From NCBI RefSeq assembly GCF_947504145.1, contig NZ_CANNGQ010000002.1, forward strand, positions 682,001-746,000: DNA of 64,000 nucleotides, read 5' to 3'. The first letter of the stretch is position 1. Each line of letters starts with the position of its first letter. The notes beneath the pieces were generated by a model. The model was not told the origin of the DNA. It worked only from the letters and a program-made list of their open reading frames with translations, and did no database searches. The DNA is from an uncultured Microbulbifer sp. Its GTDB lineage: Bacteria > Pseudomonadota > Gammaproteobacteria > Pseudomonadales > Cellvibrionaceae. This document shows, one piece after another, positions 44,417 to 54,466 of this stretch. The position numbers were made by a program, and so were the translations under genes.

Positions 44417-45316
44417 ATGAATCAACTCGTAATCCCGGATCCCAACCTGGCAGAAGCTGCCAAACCGAGCCGTTGGCATGCGGATCTGGAGTTGCAGTTT
44501 GCGCTGGGCACGCGGGGTTGTCGCCTGGCGCGCAACCGGCATACGGGGCCGCTGTATGTGCAAAAGCCGTTTTTTCCAGAGGGGCGGGATCTGGCGCATG
44601 TGTATCTGTTGCACCCACCGGGTGGTCTGGTTTCCGGGGACCGGCTGGATATTCGTGTGGCGGTGGAGCAGGGCGCAGGTGCGCTGGTGACGACCACTGG
44701 TGCAGGGCGTGCTTATCGGGCGCGGGCCGATGGTTTATTGCAGAGCCAGCATACGATGCTCAGGGTGGAATCCGGGGCGAGCCTGGAATGGCTGCCGCTG
44801 GAAAATATTGCCTACCCCGGCGCCAATGGTGCCATGCACACACGGGTGGATCTGGAGCGCGGTGCGCGCTTTGCCGGTTGGGAGGTGACATCGCTGGGAT
44901 TGCCGGCGTGCGACGCACCGTTTGCCGGTGGGCAGTTGTTGCAGCGGTTGGAAATATTTCGCGAGGGTGTGCCGCTGCTGGTGGAGTCATTGCGATTATG
45001 TGGTGCTGACTTATCCGGCAATAAAATGATGAATGCCCGCGCGGGCCTGCAAGGGTTGCCGGTAAACGGCCTACTGGTGATGGGACCGTTTGAAAGCGCC
45101 CCCCTGGACTCAGTGCTGAAAGAGTGCCGGGAGATCATCGCCAGGCACGAAAAGCACAGCACCGCTGGCGTTACGCTGGTCGGGGAAATGCTGGCAGTGC
45201 GCGTGCTGGGGCGCTGTGCATTCGAAGTGCGCGGGCTGTTGACGGAGTTGTGGGAGCGCCTGCGGCCGGAGTGGCTGGGGCGCGCGCCCTGTGCGCCGCG
45301 CATCTGGCGTACGTAA
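44417..45316 (+). CDS. ureD: urease accessory protein UreD (UreH)
   Basis: UreD is the scaffold of the UreDFG nickel-insertion complex. The 299-aa product has [31 protein letters not shown], the clear UreD signature, then [11 protein letters not shown] and [14 protein letters not shown]. It is the first gene of the ureDABCEFG order. No good ribosome site is visible. A 35-bp gap separates it from ureA. Confidence 0.95.
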   Translation: MNQLVIPDPNLAEAAKPSRWHADLELQFALGTRGCRLARNRHTGPLYVQKPFFPEGRDLAHVYLLHPPGGLVSGDRLDIRVAVEQGAGALVTTTGAGRAYRARADGLLQSQHTMLRVESGASLEWLPLENIAYPGANGAMHTRVDLERGARFAGWEVTSLGLPACDAPFAGGQLLQRLEIFREGVPLLVESLRLCGADLSGNKMMNARAGLQGLPVNGLLVMGPFESAPLDSVLKECREIIARHEKHSTAGVTLVGEMLAVRVLGRCAFEVRGLLTELWERLRPEWLGRAPCAPRIWRT

Positions 45317-45350
45317 CGATCAATTTATAAAAGTCTCTGCAGGTTTTTGC

Positions 45351-45653
45351 ATGGAATTATTGCCACGAGAAAAAGACAAGCTGCTGGTATTCACCGCAGC
45401 GCTACTCGCCGAGCGTCGATTGGCGCGTGCGCTGAAGCTGAATTATCCCGAAGCCGTGGCACTGATCACCATGGAAATCATGGAGGGCGCGCGGGACGGT
45501 AAAACCGTGGCGGAGTTGATGGGCTATGGCCGCGAAATTTTGAGCGCGGATCAGGTGATGGACGGTGTTCCGGAATTGATCCGCGAGGTGCAGGTGGAGG
45601 CGACCTTCCCCGACGGCACCAAACTGGTCACCGTGCACAACCCGATCAGCTAA
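45351..45653 (+). CDS. ureA: urease gamma subunit
   Basis: Exactly 100 aa, the standard UreA length, starting [27 protein letters not shown]-like and ending [11 protein letters not shown], the family C-terminus. The ATG at 45351 is chosen over the track start. Smallest structural subunit of the (UreABC)3 urease. Confidence 0.97.
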   Translation: MELLPREKDKLLVFTAALLAERRLARALKLNYPEAVALITMEIMEGARDGKTVAELMGYGREILSADQVMDGVPELIREVQVEATFPDGTKLVTVHNPIS

Positions 45654-45670
45654 CCACGCAAGGGCAGAAA

Positions 45671-46012
45671 ATGATTCCCGGAGAAATTCAGGTCGCGCAG
45701 GACAAAGGCGATATCGAACTTAACCCCGGCCGCGAGACGTGCACGCTGCGGGTCGAAAATATTGGTGATCGTCCGGTGCAGGTGGGTTCCCACTATCATT
45801 TTTATGAGGTCAATCCGGCGTTGCGATTTGAGCGGGAAAAAGCCCGTGGTTTTCACCTGAATATTGCGTCCGGCACCGCGGTGCGCTTTGAACCGGGGCA
45901 GGGCCGCGAGGTGGAGCTGGTGGCGTACGCCGGTGACCGCAAGGTGTATGGATTTCGAGGCGAAGTGATGGGCGCCCTGGATGTGAATGACGAGGGAGGG
46001 CCTGACGCATGA
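45671..46012 (+). CDS. ureB: urease beta subunit
   Basis: The 113-aa subunit starts [20 protein letters not shown] and has [21 protein letters not shown] and GFRGEVMG, all typical. It lies 17 bp after ureA and overlaps ureC by 4 nt (ATGA), so it is translationally coupled. Confidence 0.97.
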   Translation: MIPGEIQVAQDKGDIELNPGRETCTLRVENIGDRPVQVGSHYHFYEVNPALRFEREKARGFHLNIASGTAVRFEPGQGREVELVAYAGDRKVYGFRGEVMGALDVNDEGGPDA

Positions 46013-47724
46013 GCCGGATGGACCGAGAAAGCTACGCGCAAATGTTTGGCCCCACCACCGGCGACCGCGTACGCCTGGCGGATACCGAGCTGTGGTTGCA
46101 GGTGGAAAAAGATTTCACCCGCTACGGTGACGAGGTGAAGTTTGGTGGGGGTAAGGTGATTCGCGATGGTATGGGGCAGAGCCAGCGCCCTTCTGCCGAG
46201 ACCCCCGATCTGGTGATCACCAACGCGCTGATTCTCGATTACTGGGGTGTGGTGAAAGCGGATGTCGCAGTGAAAGACGGCCGCATCTCGGGTATCGGCA
46301 AGGCCGGCAATCCGGACGTGCAGGAAGGGGTGGAGATCATTATCGGCCCGGGTACCGAAATTATTGCTGGTGAGGGTTCCATCCTCACCGCCGGTGGCAT
46401 CGATGCGCATATTCATTTTATCTGCCCGCAACAGATCGAAGAGGCGCTGATGTCTGGCGTCACCACCATGATTGGCGGTGGCACCGGTCCGGCCACCGGC
46501 ACCAACGCCACCACCTGTACCCCCGGCCCGTGGAATATCGGCAAGATGCTGCAGGCCACTGACAGCCTGCCAATGAATCTCGGTTTTCTCGGCAAGGGTA
46601 ATGCCAGCCTGCCGGAGGCCATCGAAGAGCAGCTGGAAGCCGGCGCCTGCGGCCTGAAATTGCACGAGGACTGGGGCACCACCCCTGCGGCCATCGACTG
46701 CTGCCTGACTGTGGCAGAAAAATACGATGTGCAGGTAGCGATTCACACCGACACCCTGAATGAATCTGGCTTTGTGGACGACACGCTCGGTGCTTTTAAA
46801 GGCCGTGCGATTCACACCTATCACACCGAGGGTGCCGGTGGCGGACACGCGCCGGATATCATCAAGGCATGCGCTTCGGAAAATGTGTTGCCATCTTCTA
46901 CCAACCCAACCCGGCCTTACACGGTAAACACGGTAGACGAGCATCTCGACATGCTGATGGTGTGTCACCACCTGGATACCAGTATTCCGGAAGATATCGC
47001 CTTCGCAGATTCTCGTATCCGCAAGGAAACCATCGCCGCCGAGGATATCTTTCACGATCTCGGCGCCTTCAGCATGATCGCCTCGGACTCCCAGGCCATG
47101 GGCCGTGTGGGTGAGGTGGTTACCCGCACCTGGCAGACGGCCCACAAAATGAAAGTGCAGCGCGGCAATCTAGCGGAAGACACGGCCGGTGAAACCGCCG
47201 GTGCCGATAATTTCCGCGCGCGCCGATATATCGCCAAATACACTATCAATCCCGCCATCACCCACGGTGTCGCTCACGAAGTGGGTTCCATCGAAGTGGG
47301 GAAACTGGCGGACCTGGTGCTGTGGAAGCCAGCATTTTTCGGTATCAAGCCGTCCATGATTATCAAGGGTGGCATGATTGCAGCCGCGCCTATGGGCGAC
47401 CCCAATGCCTCCATTCCTACGCCCCAGCCGGTGCACTATCGGCCCATGTTTGGTGCCCACGGCCTGGCCGCAGCCAAAACTTCAGTGACGTTTGTCTCCC
47501 AGGCCGCACTGGAAAATTGTGTGGGCGAAAAGCTCGGCCTGCAGCGCAAACTGGTGGCCTGTAAAAATACCCGCAGTATCCGCAAGAAAGACATGCTGCT
47601 GAACGACTGGCAACCGGATGTCACTGTTGATCCACAGACCTACGAAGTGCGGGCGGACGGAGAGCTGCTCACCTGCGAACCCGCCACTGAGTTGCCGCTG
47701 GCCCAGCGCTACTGCCTGTTTTGA
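46009..47724 (+). CDS. ureC: urease alpha (catalytic) subunit
   Basis: The 571-aa catalytic subunit hydrolyses urea at a di-nickel centre. The active-site elements are present: HIHFICPQQ nickel ligands, GLKLHEDWG with Lys217 to be carbamylated, and MVCHHLDT with flap Cys319 and catalytic His320. The numbering matches the Klebsiella enzyme. The C-terminus QRYCLF is canonical. It is cytoplasmic. Confidence 0.98.
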   Translation: MSRMDRESYAQMFGPTTGDRVRLADTELWLQVEKDFTRYGDEVKFGGGKVIRDGMGQSQRPSAETPDLVITNALILDYWGVVKADVAVKDGRISGIGKAGNPDVQEGVEIIIGPGTEIIAGEGSILTAGGIDAHIHFICPQQIEEALMSGVTTMIGGGTGPATGTNATTCTPGPWNIGKMLQATDSLPMNLGFLGKGNASLPEAIEEQLEAGACGLKLHEDWGTTPAAIDCCLTVAEKYDVQVAIHTDTLNESGFVDDTLGAFKGRAIHTYHTEGAGGGHAPDIIKACASENVLPSSTNPTRPYTVNTVDEHLDMLMVCHHLDTSIPEDIAFADSRIRKETIAAEDIFHDLGAFSMIASDSQAMGRVGEVVTRTWQTAHKMKVQRGNLAEDTAGETAGADNFRARRYIAKYTINPAITHGVAHEVGSIEVGKLADLVLWKPAFFGIKPSMIIKGGMIAAAPMGDPNASIPTPQPVHYRPMFGAHGLAAAKTSVTFVSQAALENCVGEKLGLQRKLVACKNTRSIRKKDMLLNDWQPDVTVDPQTYEVRADGELLTCEPATELPLAQRYCLF

Positions 47725-47740
47725 TTTTGAGGAATTTGCT

Positions 47741-48268
47741 TTGACTCTGGAAATCTATCAACGCCTCGGCACCACGACTGGAAAGACTGCACAGTTCACC
47801 GTGGTACTGGATCACCTGCAACGGGATCGCGGCCGCCTGCGTGCGCAAGCCAGTGACGGCACCGAGGTACGCATTTTTCTGGAGCGTGGAAAGCCATTGC
47901 AGGTGGGCGAAATACTACTCAGCGAGTGTGGCAAGTTTATCGAAGTACAGGGGGCGGCAGAGCCAGTAACCACGGCCCGTTGTGAAGACTGGTTTACCTT
48001 CAGTCGCGCCTGCTACCACCTGGGTAATCGCCATGTGAAATTGCAAATTGCAACTGTGGAAAATGGGGAGGGTGAAAGCGAGCGCTGGTTGCGCATCACG
48101 CCCGATCACGTACTGGAAGAAATGCTGGAATTACTCGGGCTGAACCTGACCCGGGAGAACGCGGTTTTTGTACCCGAGTCCGGCGCTTACAGTGGTGGTC
48201 ACTCCCATAGCCATTCGCACCATCATTCACACAGCGCGCACGAGCATCATGAGCATCACCACCACTGA
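47741..48268 (+). CDS. ureE: urease accessory protein UreE (nickel chaperone)
   Basis: The true start is TTG 47741 with TGAGGA 7 nt upstream; the track start lies in ureC. The 175-aa protein has the N-terminal peptide-binding domain (VVLDHLQRDRGRLRA) and metal-binding domain (CYHLGNRHVKLQI, with the conserved interface His), then a His-rich tail with 13 or so His in the last 24 residues for nickel storage. The tail's end overlaps the start of ureF by 20 nt. Confidence 0.93.
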   Translation: MTLEIYQRLGTTTGKTAQFTVVLDHLQRDRGRLRAQASDGTEVRIFLERGKPLQVGEILLSECGKFIEVQGAAEPVTTARCEDWFTFSRACYHLGNRHVKLQIATVENGEGESERWLRITPDHVLEEMLELLGLNLTRENAVFVPESGAYSGGHSHSHSHHHSHSAHEHHEHHHH

Positions 48269-48923
48269 TGCGGCGCTGCTGCGCCTGTTGCAACTGTCCA
48301 GTGCCAGCCTGCCGGTGGGTGGCTACGCATTTTCCCAGGGGCTGGAATATGCCATCGACACCGGCTGGGTAAAGAATCTCGACGACACGCGGGACTGGTT
48401 CTCGCTGCAACTGATCGACTCCCTGGCTCAAGTGGATTGCCCCATCCTGTTGCGCTGCCATCGCGCCCTGCAGCAGAGCGACGTAGAACAATTGCAGTAT
48501 TGGAACCACTACGCGCTGGCCTGCCGAGAGACCCGCGAGCTGCGCCTTACCGACACCGCCACTGGCAACGCCCTGATTCGGCTGTTGGTTCAACTGCAAA
48601 TAGAGCCTGTTCTACCCAGGCAGGAAACCAGCTTCGTCGCCGCCTTTGCCATTGCCGCCAACTACTGGCAGCTGAACGAAGATGCGGCAATGCTCGGGCT
48701 GGTGTGGACCTGGCTGGAAAATCAGGTGGCCGCGGCCACCAAACTGGTGCCGCTGGGGCAGACCCAGGCGCAACAACTGATTGGTGAGATACAGCAACAG
48801 GTGCCCGCCGCAATTCGGCGCGCGTACCAGCTGGACGATGGTGAACTCGGCGCGGGGCTGCCTGCACTGGCCATCGCCAGCGCTAAGCACGAACATCAGT
48901 ACAGCCGTTTATTCAGATCCTGA
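48249..48923 (+). CDS. ureF: urease accessory protein UreF
   Basis: The ATG at 48249 lies inside the His-tail coding sequence of ureE. The 224-aa protein has [28 protein letters not shown], the family signature. UreF regulates GTPase UreG in the nickel-insertion complex. It is all-helical and cytoplasmic. The first 27 codons of the track ORF belong to UreE in another frame and are excluded. Confidence 0.93.
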   Translation: MSITTTDAALLRLLQLSSASLPVGGYAFSQGLEYAIDTGWVKNLDDTRDWFSLQLIDSLAQVDCPILLRCHRALQQSDVEQLQYWNHYALACRETRELRLTDTATGNALIRLLVQLQIEPVLPRQETSFVAAFAIAANYWQLNEDAAMLGLVWTWLENQVAAATKLVPLGQTQAQQLIGEIQQQVPAAIRRAYQLDDGELGAGLPALAIASAKHEHQYSRLFRS

Positions 48924-48945
48924 ACGTATTTACGGGACGATTATT

Positions 48946-49617
48946 ATGACTACAGTCAACTTGACGACAGGTAACCTAACCGCAACCAAAAAGCAGACCC
49001 TGCGTGTCGGTATCGGCGGCCCCGTAGGCTCCGGGAAAACAGCGCTGCTGCGCGAACTCTGCAGCGCGATGCGCGATCACTACGATATCGCCGTCGTCAC
49101 CAACGATATCTACACCCAGGAAGATGCCAAGTTTCTCACCCATCATGAAGCCCTGAGCGCCGACCGTATTCTCGGTGTGGAAACCGGTGGTTGCCCCCAC
49201 ACCGCCATCCGCGAAGACGCCTCGATGAATCTCGCTGCCATCGACGAACTCATCGCCCGCCATGGCGACCTCGACGTGGTCTTCGTGGAAAGCGGCGGCG
49301 ACAACCTCAGCGCCACCTTCAGTCCGGAACTCTCCGACCTCACTATCTATGTCATCGACGTCTCCGCCGGCGACAAAATACCGAGAAAAGGCGGCCCCGG
49401 TATCACCCGTTCCGACCTGCTGATCATCAACAAAATCGACCTCGCTCCACTGGTGGGTGCGTCCCTCGACGTCATGGACCGCGATGCAAAAAAAATGCGC
49501 GGCGAGCGCCCGTTTGTCTTCTCCAACCTGAAGGCACAGAAGGGCCTCAAAGACATCATCCAGTTCATCGTGCGCGAAGGCATGCTCGAAGAAAAATCCA
49601 TCCCCGCAATCGCTTAA
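48946..49617 (+). CDS. ureG: urease accessory GTPase UreG
   Basis: UreG hydrolyses GTP during nickel insertion. The 223-aa product has P-loop [29 protein letters not shown], the metal-binding [16 protein letters not shown] (CPH motif) and [14 protein letters not shown]. The ATG at 48946 is chosen; an N-terminal 18-residue Thr-rich extension precedes the core. It is the last classical gene of the urease operon. Confidence 0.96.
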   Translation: MTTVNLTTGNLTATKKQTLRVGIGGPVGSGKTALLRELCSAMRDHYDIAVVTNDIYTQEDAKFLTHHEALSADRILGVETGGCPHTAIREDASMNLAAIDELIARHGDLDVVFVESGGDNLSATFSPELSDLTIYVIDVSAGDKIPRKGGPGITRSDLLIINKIDLAPLVGASLDVMDRDAKKMRGERPFVFSNLKAQKGLKDIIQFIVREGMLEEKSIPAIA

Positions 49618-49653
49618 CTCCCACACCAGAACATCAAGAAGTAGAGACCAATT

Positions 49654-49863
49654 ATGAAACTGAGAAAACTACTGCTCGCATTTACCACTTTGATCGCCGC
49701 AACCGTCAGTCTGCTTGCTCAGGCCCACGAAGGCCACGCCCCGGCAGGTGTTGTGCACGAATTGCATCACATGCTGTGGGTTGTGATGGCACTTGCAGTG
49801 AGTGCAGTAGCAGTATTCCTGATCAGAAATCACGGAAAGAAAAAAGAAAACACAGAAGACTAA
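49654..49863 (+). CDS. small exported membrane protein with His-containing segment, urease-operon associated
   Basis: The 69-aa product has a signal-like N-terminus (KLRKLLLAFTTLIAATVSLLAQA), then HEGHAPAGVVHELHHMLW with five His, one membrane helix (VVMALAVSAVAVFLI) and a basic tail. The start is 37 bp after ureG on the same strand, so co-transcription is likely. The His-rich periplasmic-facing stretch could bind nickel, but this is inference; no family is known to me. Confidence 0.65.
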   Translation: MKLRKLLLAFTTLIAATVSLLAQAHEGHAPAGVVHELHHMLWVVMALAVSAVAVFLIRNHGKKKENTED

Positions 49864-49893
49864 TCAGCTACGAAGCCCAGTGTTAGACGCGCA

Positions 49894-50018
49894 GGTGGAG
49901 TGGCGGGGGCGGGCTTTCAGGAGCGTCGCAAACAGGATGTTTGCGCCGCAGCGCCCAGGGATGGATTCACAGGGGGGCGCCTAGCTCGGTCCTGAAAGCC
50001 CGCCCCCGGTGCTCCACC
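49894..50018. repeat. large bipartite hairpin repeat downstream of the urease operon
   Basis: A 7-bp outer stem (GGTGGAG / CTCCACC) and a perfect 19-bp inner stem (49904-49922 with 49990-50008) enclose a further small hairpin CGCAAACA / TGTTTGCG. The inner text (CAGGATGTTTGCGCCGCAGC, CCCAGGGATGGATTCAC) looks like a dispersed intergenic repeat of marine gammaproteobacteria, recalled, not checked. It lies between convergent genes and may stop transcription. Confidence 0.7.
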
Positions 50019-50051
50019 GCCACACAACGAAATAAAAGACCACCAAAGACC

Positions 50052-51002
50052 TCAGGAATCCGGGTTTAAGGCCCGAATAGCAATCCCCGCTGCAGCGGTC
50101 CGATTCTCAACCCCAAGCTTCGAAAAAACCCCCTCGAGATGCTTGTTCACAGTCCGAGGACTCACATCAAGAATCTCGCCAATCTCACGATTCGTCTTCC
50201 CGTTGGCAATCCAGAATAAAACCTCCGATTCCCGCTTGGTCAATGCAAGCTTTTCCCGAAGAACCTCTTCACCCGCGGGCCCACCGTCATCGACCAGTTT
50301 CAGCAAGAAGGTGTTGCTGTCGCGCTGTTCGATAAACACCACCGCCAGTGGTTTTTGTAGCCCGTCCAGTTTCAGCTTGTGCCCTGCAGCCGGATTGCGT
50401 GATAGCCACACCTGTAACTCCGCGCCCATTTTTTGCTGCAACTCCGATTCCAGTACACCTGCACTGCTCAGCAGGGCGTAGGTCTGTGGTGTGGCCCAGT
50501 GCATCCTGCCCGCGGCGTCCACGGTAAACAGAAACTGCCCGGTAGAATCCAGGGCCTGGTGGGCACTGGATGTCAGGCGGGCATTGTTCAGGTGCACCTT
50601 CATTCGCGCCAGCAACTCACTGGGCTGAATTGGTTTGGTCAGATAATCCACTCCGCCACTTTCCAGTCCGCGCACGATATTTTCCGAGTCGGTCAGCCCG
50701 GTCATAAAGATCACCGGGATCGACGCCAGCTCCGGATCCGCTTTGAGCAAGCGGCAGGTCTCAAAACCATCCAGCCCCGGCATGACCGCGTCCAGAAGGA
50801 TCATGTCCGGGCGCAGGCGGCGGGCGATATTCAGCGCCTGGCTGCCGTCCAGTGCTACCAGCGCATCGATGCCCGCCTGCTCAAGTGTGTCGTTGATCAG
50901 ACTTAGGGTATCCGGCGAATCGTCCACTACCAGCACAATATCGCCGGTGTGTGGGTCCGCATTTGCCGTCGCCGGGTTTGCGGTATCGTCGCGGGGTTTC
51001 AT
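50052..51002 (-). CDS. response regulator with REC and LuxR-type HTH domains
   Basis: The 316-aa regulator has a receiver domain with the acidic pair VVDDS (Asp27-28), phospho-acceptor Asp71 (LLDAVMPG) and KPIQPSE lysine. A linker of about 100 residues resembles a small PAS-like region. The C-terminal LuxR helix-turn-helix reads LTKRESEVLFWIANGKTNREIGEILDVSPRTVNKHL. It overlaps the permease-kinase gene by 4 nt and is its probable partner. A role in urea or nitrogen control is inferred from the neighbours. Confidence 0.9.
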   Translation of the reverse strand: MKPRDDTANPATANADPHTGDIVLVVDDSPDTLSLINDTLEQAGIDALVALDGSQALNIARRLRPDMILLDAVMPGLDGFETCRLLKADPELASIPVIFMTGLTDSENIVRGLESGGVDYLTKPIQPSELLARMKVHLNNARLTSSAHQALDSTGQFLFTVDAAGRMHWATPQTYALLSSAGVLESELQQKMGAELQVWLSRNPAAGHKLKLDGLQKPLAVVFIEQRDSNTFLLKLVDDGGPAGEEVLREKLALTKRESEVLFWIANGKTNREIGEILDVSPRTVNKHLEGVFSKLGVENRTAAAGIAIRALNPDS

Positions 51003-54000
51003 TCGCTCTCCTTGATGGCCAGGGCTTCGCTCAACTGTTCGAAGCGCATGGTGTCCGCCAGCTGGCGAAATTCTTCAATCTGATTTTTCTCTACCACGGA
51101 TTCAGCGGCAAGCCGATCCAGAGTGCGGTGTACACCGCTGCGGTAGCCGATACGGGCATAGGCCAGTAACTCGGCCAGTAGCGGGTGGTCGGGCAGTACC
51201 TGTGTGGAAATGGGTTGCGGCGCGGACCTAGCGACAGGTTTATTTTCGTTGGCGTAGGTCCACTCGAATGTCAGCAGGCGCGCCAGGGTGTCGAACAGCT
51301 TCTGGTTCACCAGAGGTTTTACCAGGTAGGCATCGTGGTGGGCCGGTTCGCTGTCGCCGGGTTTCAGGTGCCGTTCATGGGCGTCGGCGGAGAGCATCAC
51401 GATAGGCGCGGTAATGCCGTTTGCCCGCAACCGCTCGGCCAGTGCCAGCCCGTCCATACCGGGCATGGTGACATCCAGTAAAAACAGGTCTGGTGTTTGC
51501 TGCTGTACCAGCGTCAGGCAGTCCTCCGCGCTCTGCGCTTCCAACAGGGAGAATCCCAGCGGGGTCAGCAGGTCGCCGATCAGTCCGCGGTGGATGGGCT
51601 CGTCGTCCACCACCATCACGCTGCGTCGCCTGCCTTCATAGCCGGTAATACGGCGAACCGGCACTTCGCGACGATGATCCGAATCCACCCACGACAGCAA
51701 CAGGGAAACCGTAAAGCGGCTGCCTTTGCCGGGCTCGCTTTCGAGGCGCAACTCGCCACCCATGATTTCCGTCAGCAGATAGGCAATGGTCAGGCCGAGG
51801 CCTGTGCCCGGTGCTACGGGTGTGGTGCCGTTGCGCACCCGCTCGAAGGGTTTGAGAATCCGCGCCTGGTCCTCAGGATCAATGCCCACGCCGGTATCCA
51901 CAATGGTGAATTCGGCCACCTGGTTGCGGTAGCGTATATGAAATTCCACCTGTCCCTCGCGGGTGTATTTGATCCCGTTGGAAAGGAGGTTGATCAGAAT
52001 CTGCCGCAAGCGTTTTTCATCGGCGATTACGGTGGAGGGCAACCGGTTGTGGATATGGCAGTAAAAGTGGATGCCTTTCGCTTCTGCCTGTGGGCGAAAC
52101 ATTTCCACCATCTGCTCCAGCAGTTCCGGCAAGCGCACCTGGTTGCGATAAATATCCAGTCGGCCCGCTTCGATCTTGGAAATGTCTAACAGTCCTTCGA
52201 TCAGGTCTGTCAGGTACTCGCCGCTGCGCTTGATAATACGCAGACCATTGCGGTGTTTTTCCGGGATGTCCTGCTGCTGGTTGAGCAGTTGGGCGTAACC
52301 GAGAATGGATTGTAGGGGGGTGCGCAACTCGTGGCTGATACCAGAGAGGTATCGGCTTTTTGCACTGTTTGCCCGATCCGCCTGTTCTTTGGCGGCCTGT
52401 AGCGCGCGGTCGGTTTCCTTGTGCGCGTCGATTTCGTGGAGCAACAGGCGTGTCTGACGATTGGATTCCGTCTGCGCGACGATACGGCTGTCGTGGGTGA
52501 GCAGGAACAGCCAGCATAAAACACCCGCAATCATTGAAAGGACGGCAAACAGTGTCCAGAAGGCCTGGCTCAGCAGCTCCGCTTCGCTGTGGTTGGCCGG
52601 GTGCAGTTGGCCGTAAATCAGCGACAGCACCCCGGCGATGCACACGCAGGCGCCCAGCAGCAGGGTGGCAAAGCGGCCCAAGCGTGCATCCACCCGCTTG
52701 GCCACCTGCTGCGGTACCAGCAGTTTCATCAGCGAGGCCAGTTGCTGGGAGAATCGTGCATCCGGTTTGCAGGCATCCAGGCAGCGGGAATCCAGCGAAC
52801 AGCACAGGGAACAGATGGGCCCCTGATAGGCCGGGCAGTGGCTCATGTCGGCGGGCTCGAAATCGTTCTCGCAGATACAGCAGGTTTTGGCTGTCTGGAT
52901 GGCGCCCAGTGCCTGCCTGTCATTGCCGTTGTCATCGCCATCGTCATCCAGGGAGTCCCGGTGGCGCGCCAGATAAAAACGCCCGCCAGTGGCGATGCCC
53001 AGCAGCGGCACCATCACAAAGCAGATACCGAGGCTGATAAAGCTGGCGAAGTTTTTTGCCCCTTCACCGAAATGGCCGAGATAACACACGATACCAATCA
53101 GTGAGGCCAGCAACATCGAGCCCACGCCCACCGGGTTGAAGTCGTACAGGTGGGAGCGCTTGAATTCCACATAAGAGGGGCTGATTCCCAGCGGCTTGTT
53201 GATCATCAGGTCTGCCGCCAGGCAGCCCAGCCAGCTGATCGCCACCAGGGAGAAAATCCCCAGTACCCCTTCAAGTGCGCGGTAAATCCCCAGCTCCATC
53301 AGGATCAATGCAATGCTCACATTGAATACCAGCCACACCACCCGTCCCGGGTGACTGCGGGTCAGCCGCGAGAAGAAATTCGACCAGGCGATGGAGCCCG
53401 CATAGGCATTGGTGACGTTGATCTTCATCTGCGAGATCACCACCATCACACCCGCCAGAATCAAGGCCATGGTGGGGGACTGGGTGAGATAATTGAACAC
53501 CATCTGATACATGCGCACCGGGTCCGCGGCCTGCTCGCTGGACGCGCCGGCGGTAATAGCGAGGTAGGCCAGAAAAGACCCGAACAGCATTTTGATCACC
53601 CCGATAAAAATCCAGCCGGGCCCGGCCAGGGTCAGCCAGAACCACCAGCGTTTACGATTCTCCCGGGTTTTTTCCGGCATAAAACGCAGGTAATCCACCT
53701 GCTCACCAATTTGCGCCACCATCGCAAAAAACACCGCACTGGCCGCGCCGAACAGCATCCAGTTGAAGTCGGCTCCTGCGGGATTGTGCTGTGGGGTGTA
53801 CTGGGTCCAGTCCTGCACTCGCGACAGTTCAAACCAGGCGGCGATGCCGAGGGCCAGGCACTGCAGAAACAGCCACAGCGGCTGGGTACCGATCTGGAAT
53901 TTGCTGACGGCCCGGATGCCGTGGGTCACGATGGGAATCACCGCCACCGCACACAGGATATAGCCAATGGCCGGGGGAATACCGAGCAGGGCGTGCAGGG

Positions 54001-54466
54001 CAGAGGTGAGGATGGCGGCTTCGATGGCGAAGAAGATAAACGTGAAGGAGGCGTAGATCAGCGAGGTGATGGTGGAGCCGAGGTAACCGAAGCCTGCACC
54101 GCGGGTGAGCAGGTCGATATCGAGGCCGTGTTTGGCGGCGTAGTAGGTGATGGGGAAGCCGGTGATAAAGATCACGGCGGCAACGGCGAGCATGGCGGTG
54201 ACGGTGTTGATAAAGCCGTAGTTGAGGGTCACCGCGGCGGCGATGGCCTCTAGCGCGAGGAAAGCGGTGGCTCCCAGGGCGGTCTTGGCCACCTGTTCGA
54301 TGGTAAAACGTCGCCCGCGCACGGCGGTGAACCGCAGTGCGAAGTCTTCGAGGGTCTCGTCTCCCACCCACTTGTTGTAGGTCCGCCGTACGCGGAATAC
54401 CTGTTGTGCGGGTCGCATGGCCTGTTGTTCGTTGTCGTTATTGTTGCCCGTAAAAATCTCAACCAC
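50999..54466 (-). CDS. NCS1-type permease fused to a hybrid histidine kinase
   Basis: The 1155-aa protein has, in order: a full NCS1/cytosine-purine permease domain (about residues 25-500, about 12 helices, with YYAAKHGLDIDLLTRGAGFGY); a Cys-rich block of nine Cys in 38 residues (529-566); two more helices (about 605-665); a HisKA domain with SHELRTP and His712; a HATPase_c domain (NLLSNG, DTGVGI, GTGLGL); and a receiver with Asp998. The tail has an Hpt-like helical end. It is likely a sensor whose permease domain binds the signal or carries it. Start GTG at 54466; Met at 54418 is an alternative. Confidence 0.88.
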   Translation of the reverse strand: MVEIFTGNNNDNEQQAMRPAQQVFRVRRTYNKWVGDETLEDFALRFTAVRGRRFTIEQVAKTALGATAFLALEAIAAAVTLNYGFINTVTAMLAVAAVIFITGFPITYYAAKHGLDIDLLTRGAGFGYLGSTITSLIYASFTFIFFAIEAAILTSALHALLGIPPAIGYILCAVAVIPIVTHGIRAVSKFQIGTQPLWLFLQCLALGIAAWFELSRVQDWTQYTPQHNPAGADFNWMLFGAASAVFFAMVAQIGEQVDYLRFMPEKTRENRKRWWFWLTLAGPGWIFIGVIKMLFGSFLAYLAITAGASSEQAADPVRMYQMVFNYLTQSPTMALILAGVMVVISQMKINVTNAYAGSIAWSNFFSRLTRSHPGRVVWLVFNVSIALILMELGIYRALEGVLGIFSLVAISWLGCLAADLMINKPLGISPSYVEFKRSHLYDFNPVGVGSMLLASLIGIVCYLGHFGEGAKNFASFISLGICFVMVPLLGIATGGRFYLARHRDSLDDDGDDNGNDRQALGAIQTAKTCCICENDFEPADMSHCPAYQGPICSLCCSLDSRCLDACKPDARFSQQLASLMKLLVPQQVAKRVDARLGRFATLLLGACVCIAGVLSLIYGQLHPANHSEAELLSQAFWTLFAVLSMIAGVLCWLFLLTHDSRIVAQTESNRQTRLLLHEIDAHKETDRALQAAKEQADRANSAKSRYLSGISHELRTPLQSILGYAQLLNQQQDIPEKHRNGLRIIKRSGEYLTDLIEGLLDISKIEAGRLDIYRNQVRLPELLEQMVEMFRPQAEAKGIHFYCHIHNRLPSTVIADEKRLRQILINLLSNGIKYTREGQVEFHIRYRNQVAEFTIVDTGVGIDPEDQARILKPFERVRNGTTPVAPGTGLGLTIAYLLTEIMGGELRLESEPGKGSRFTVSLLLSWVDSDHRREVPVRRITGYEGRRRSVMVVDDEPIHRGLIGDLLTPLGFSLLEAQSAEDCLTLVQQQTPDLFLLDVTMPGMDGLALAERLRANGITAPIVMLSADAHERHLKPGDSEPAHHDAYLVKPLVNQKLFDTLARLLTFEWTYANENKPVARSAPQPISTQVLPDHPLLAELLAYARIGYRSGVHRTLDRLAAESVVEKNQIEEFRQLADTMRFEQLSEALAIKESE

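Noticed and set aside
45853-47145. 430-aa minus-strand ORF
   Set aside because: Shadow of ureC, whose active-site residues are all present.
49881-49888. GTTAGAC resembling an attC core after the urease operon
   Set aside because: No matching left core and the adjacent stem is a different repeat; base composition is chromosomal.
53150-54253. 367-aa plus-strand ORF rich in Gly/His/Gln
   Set aside because: Antisense shadow of the permease domain.
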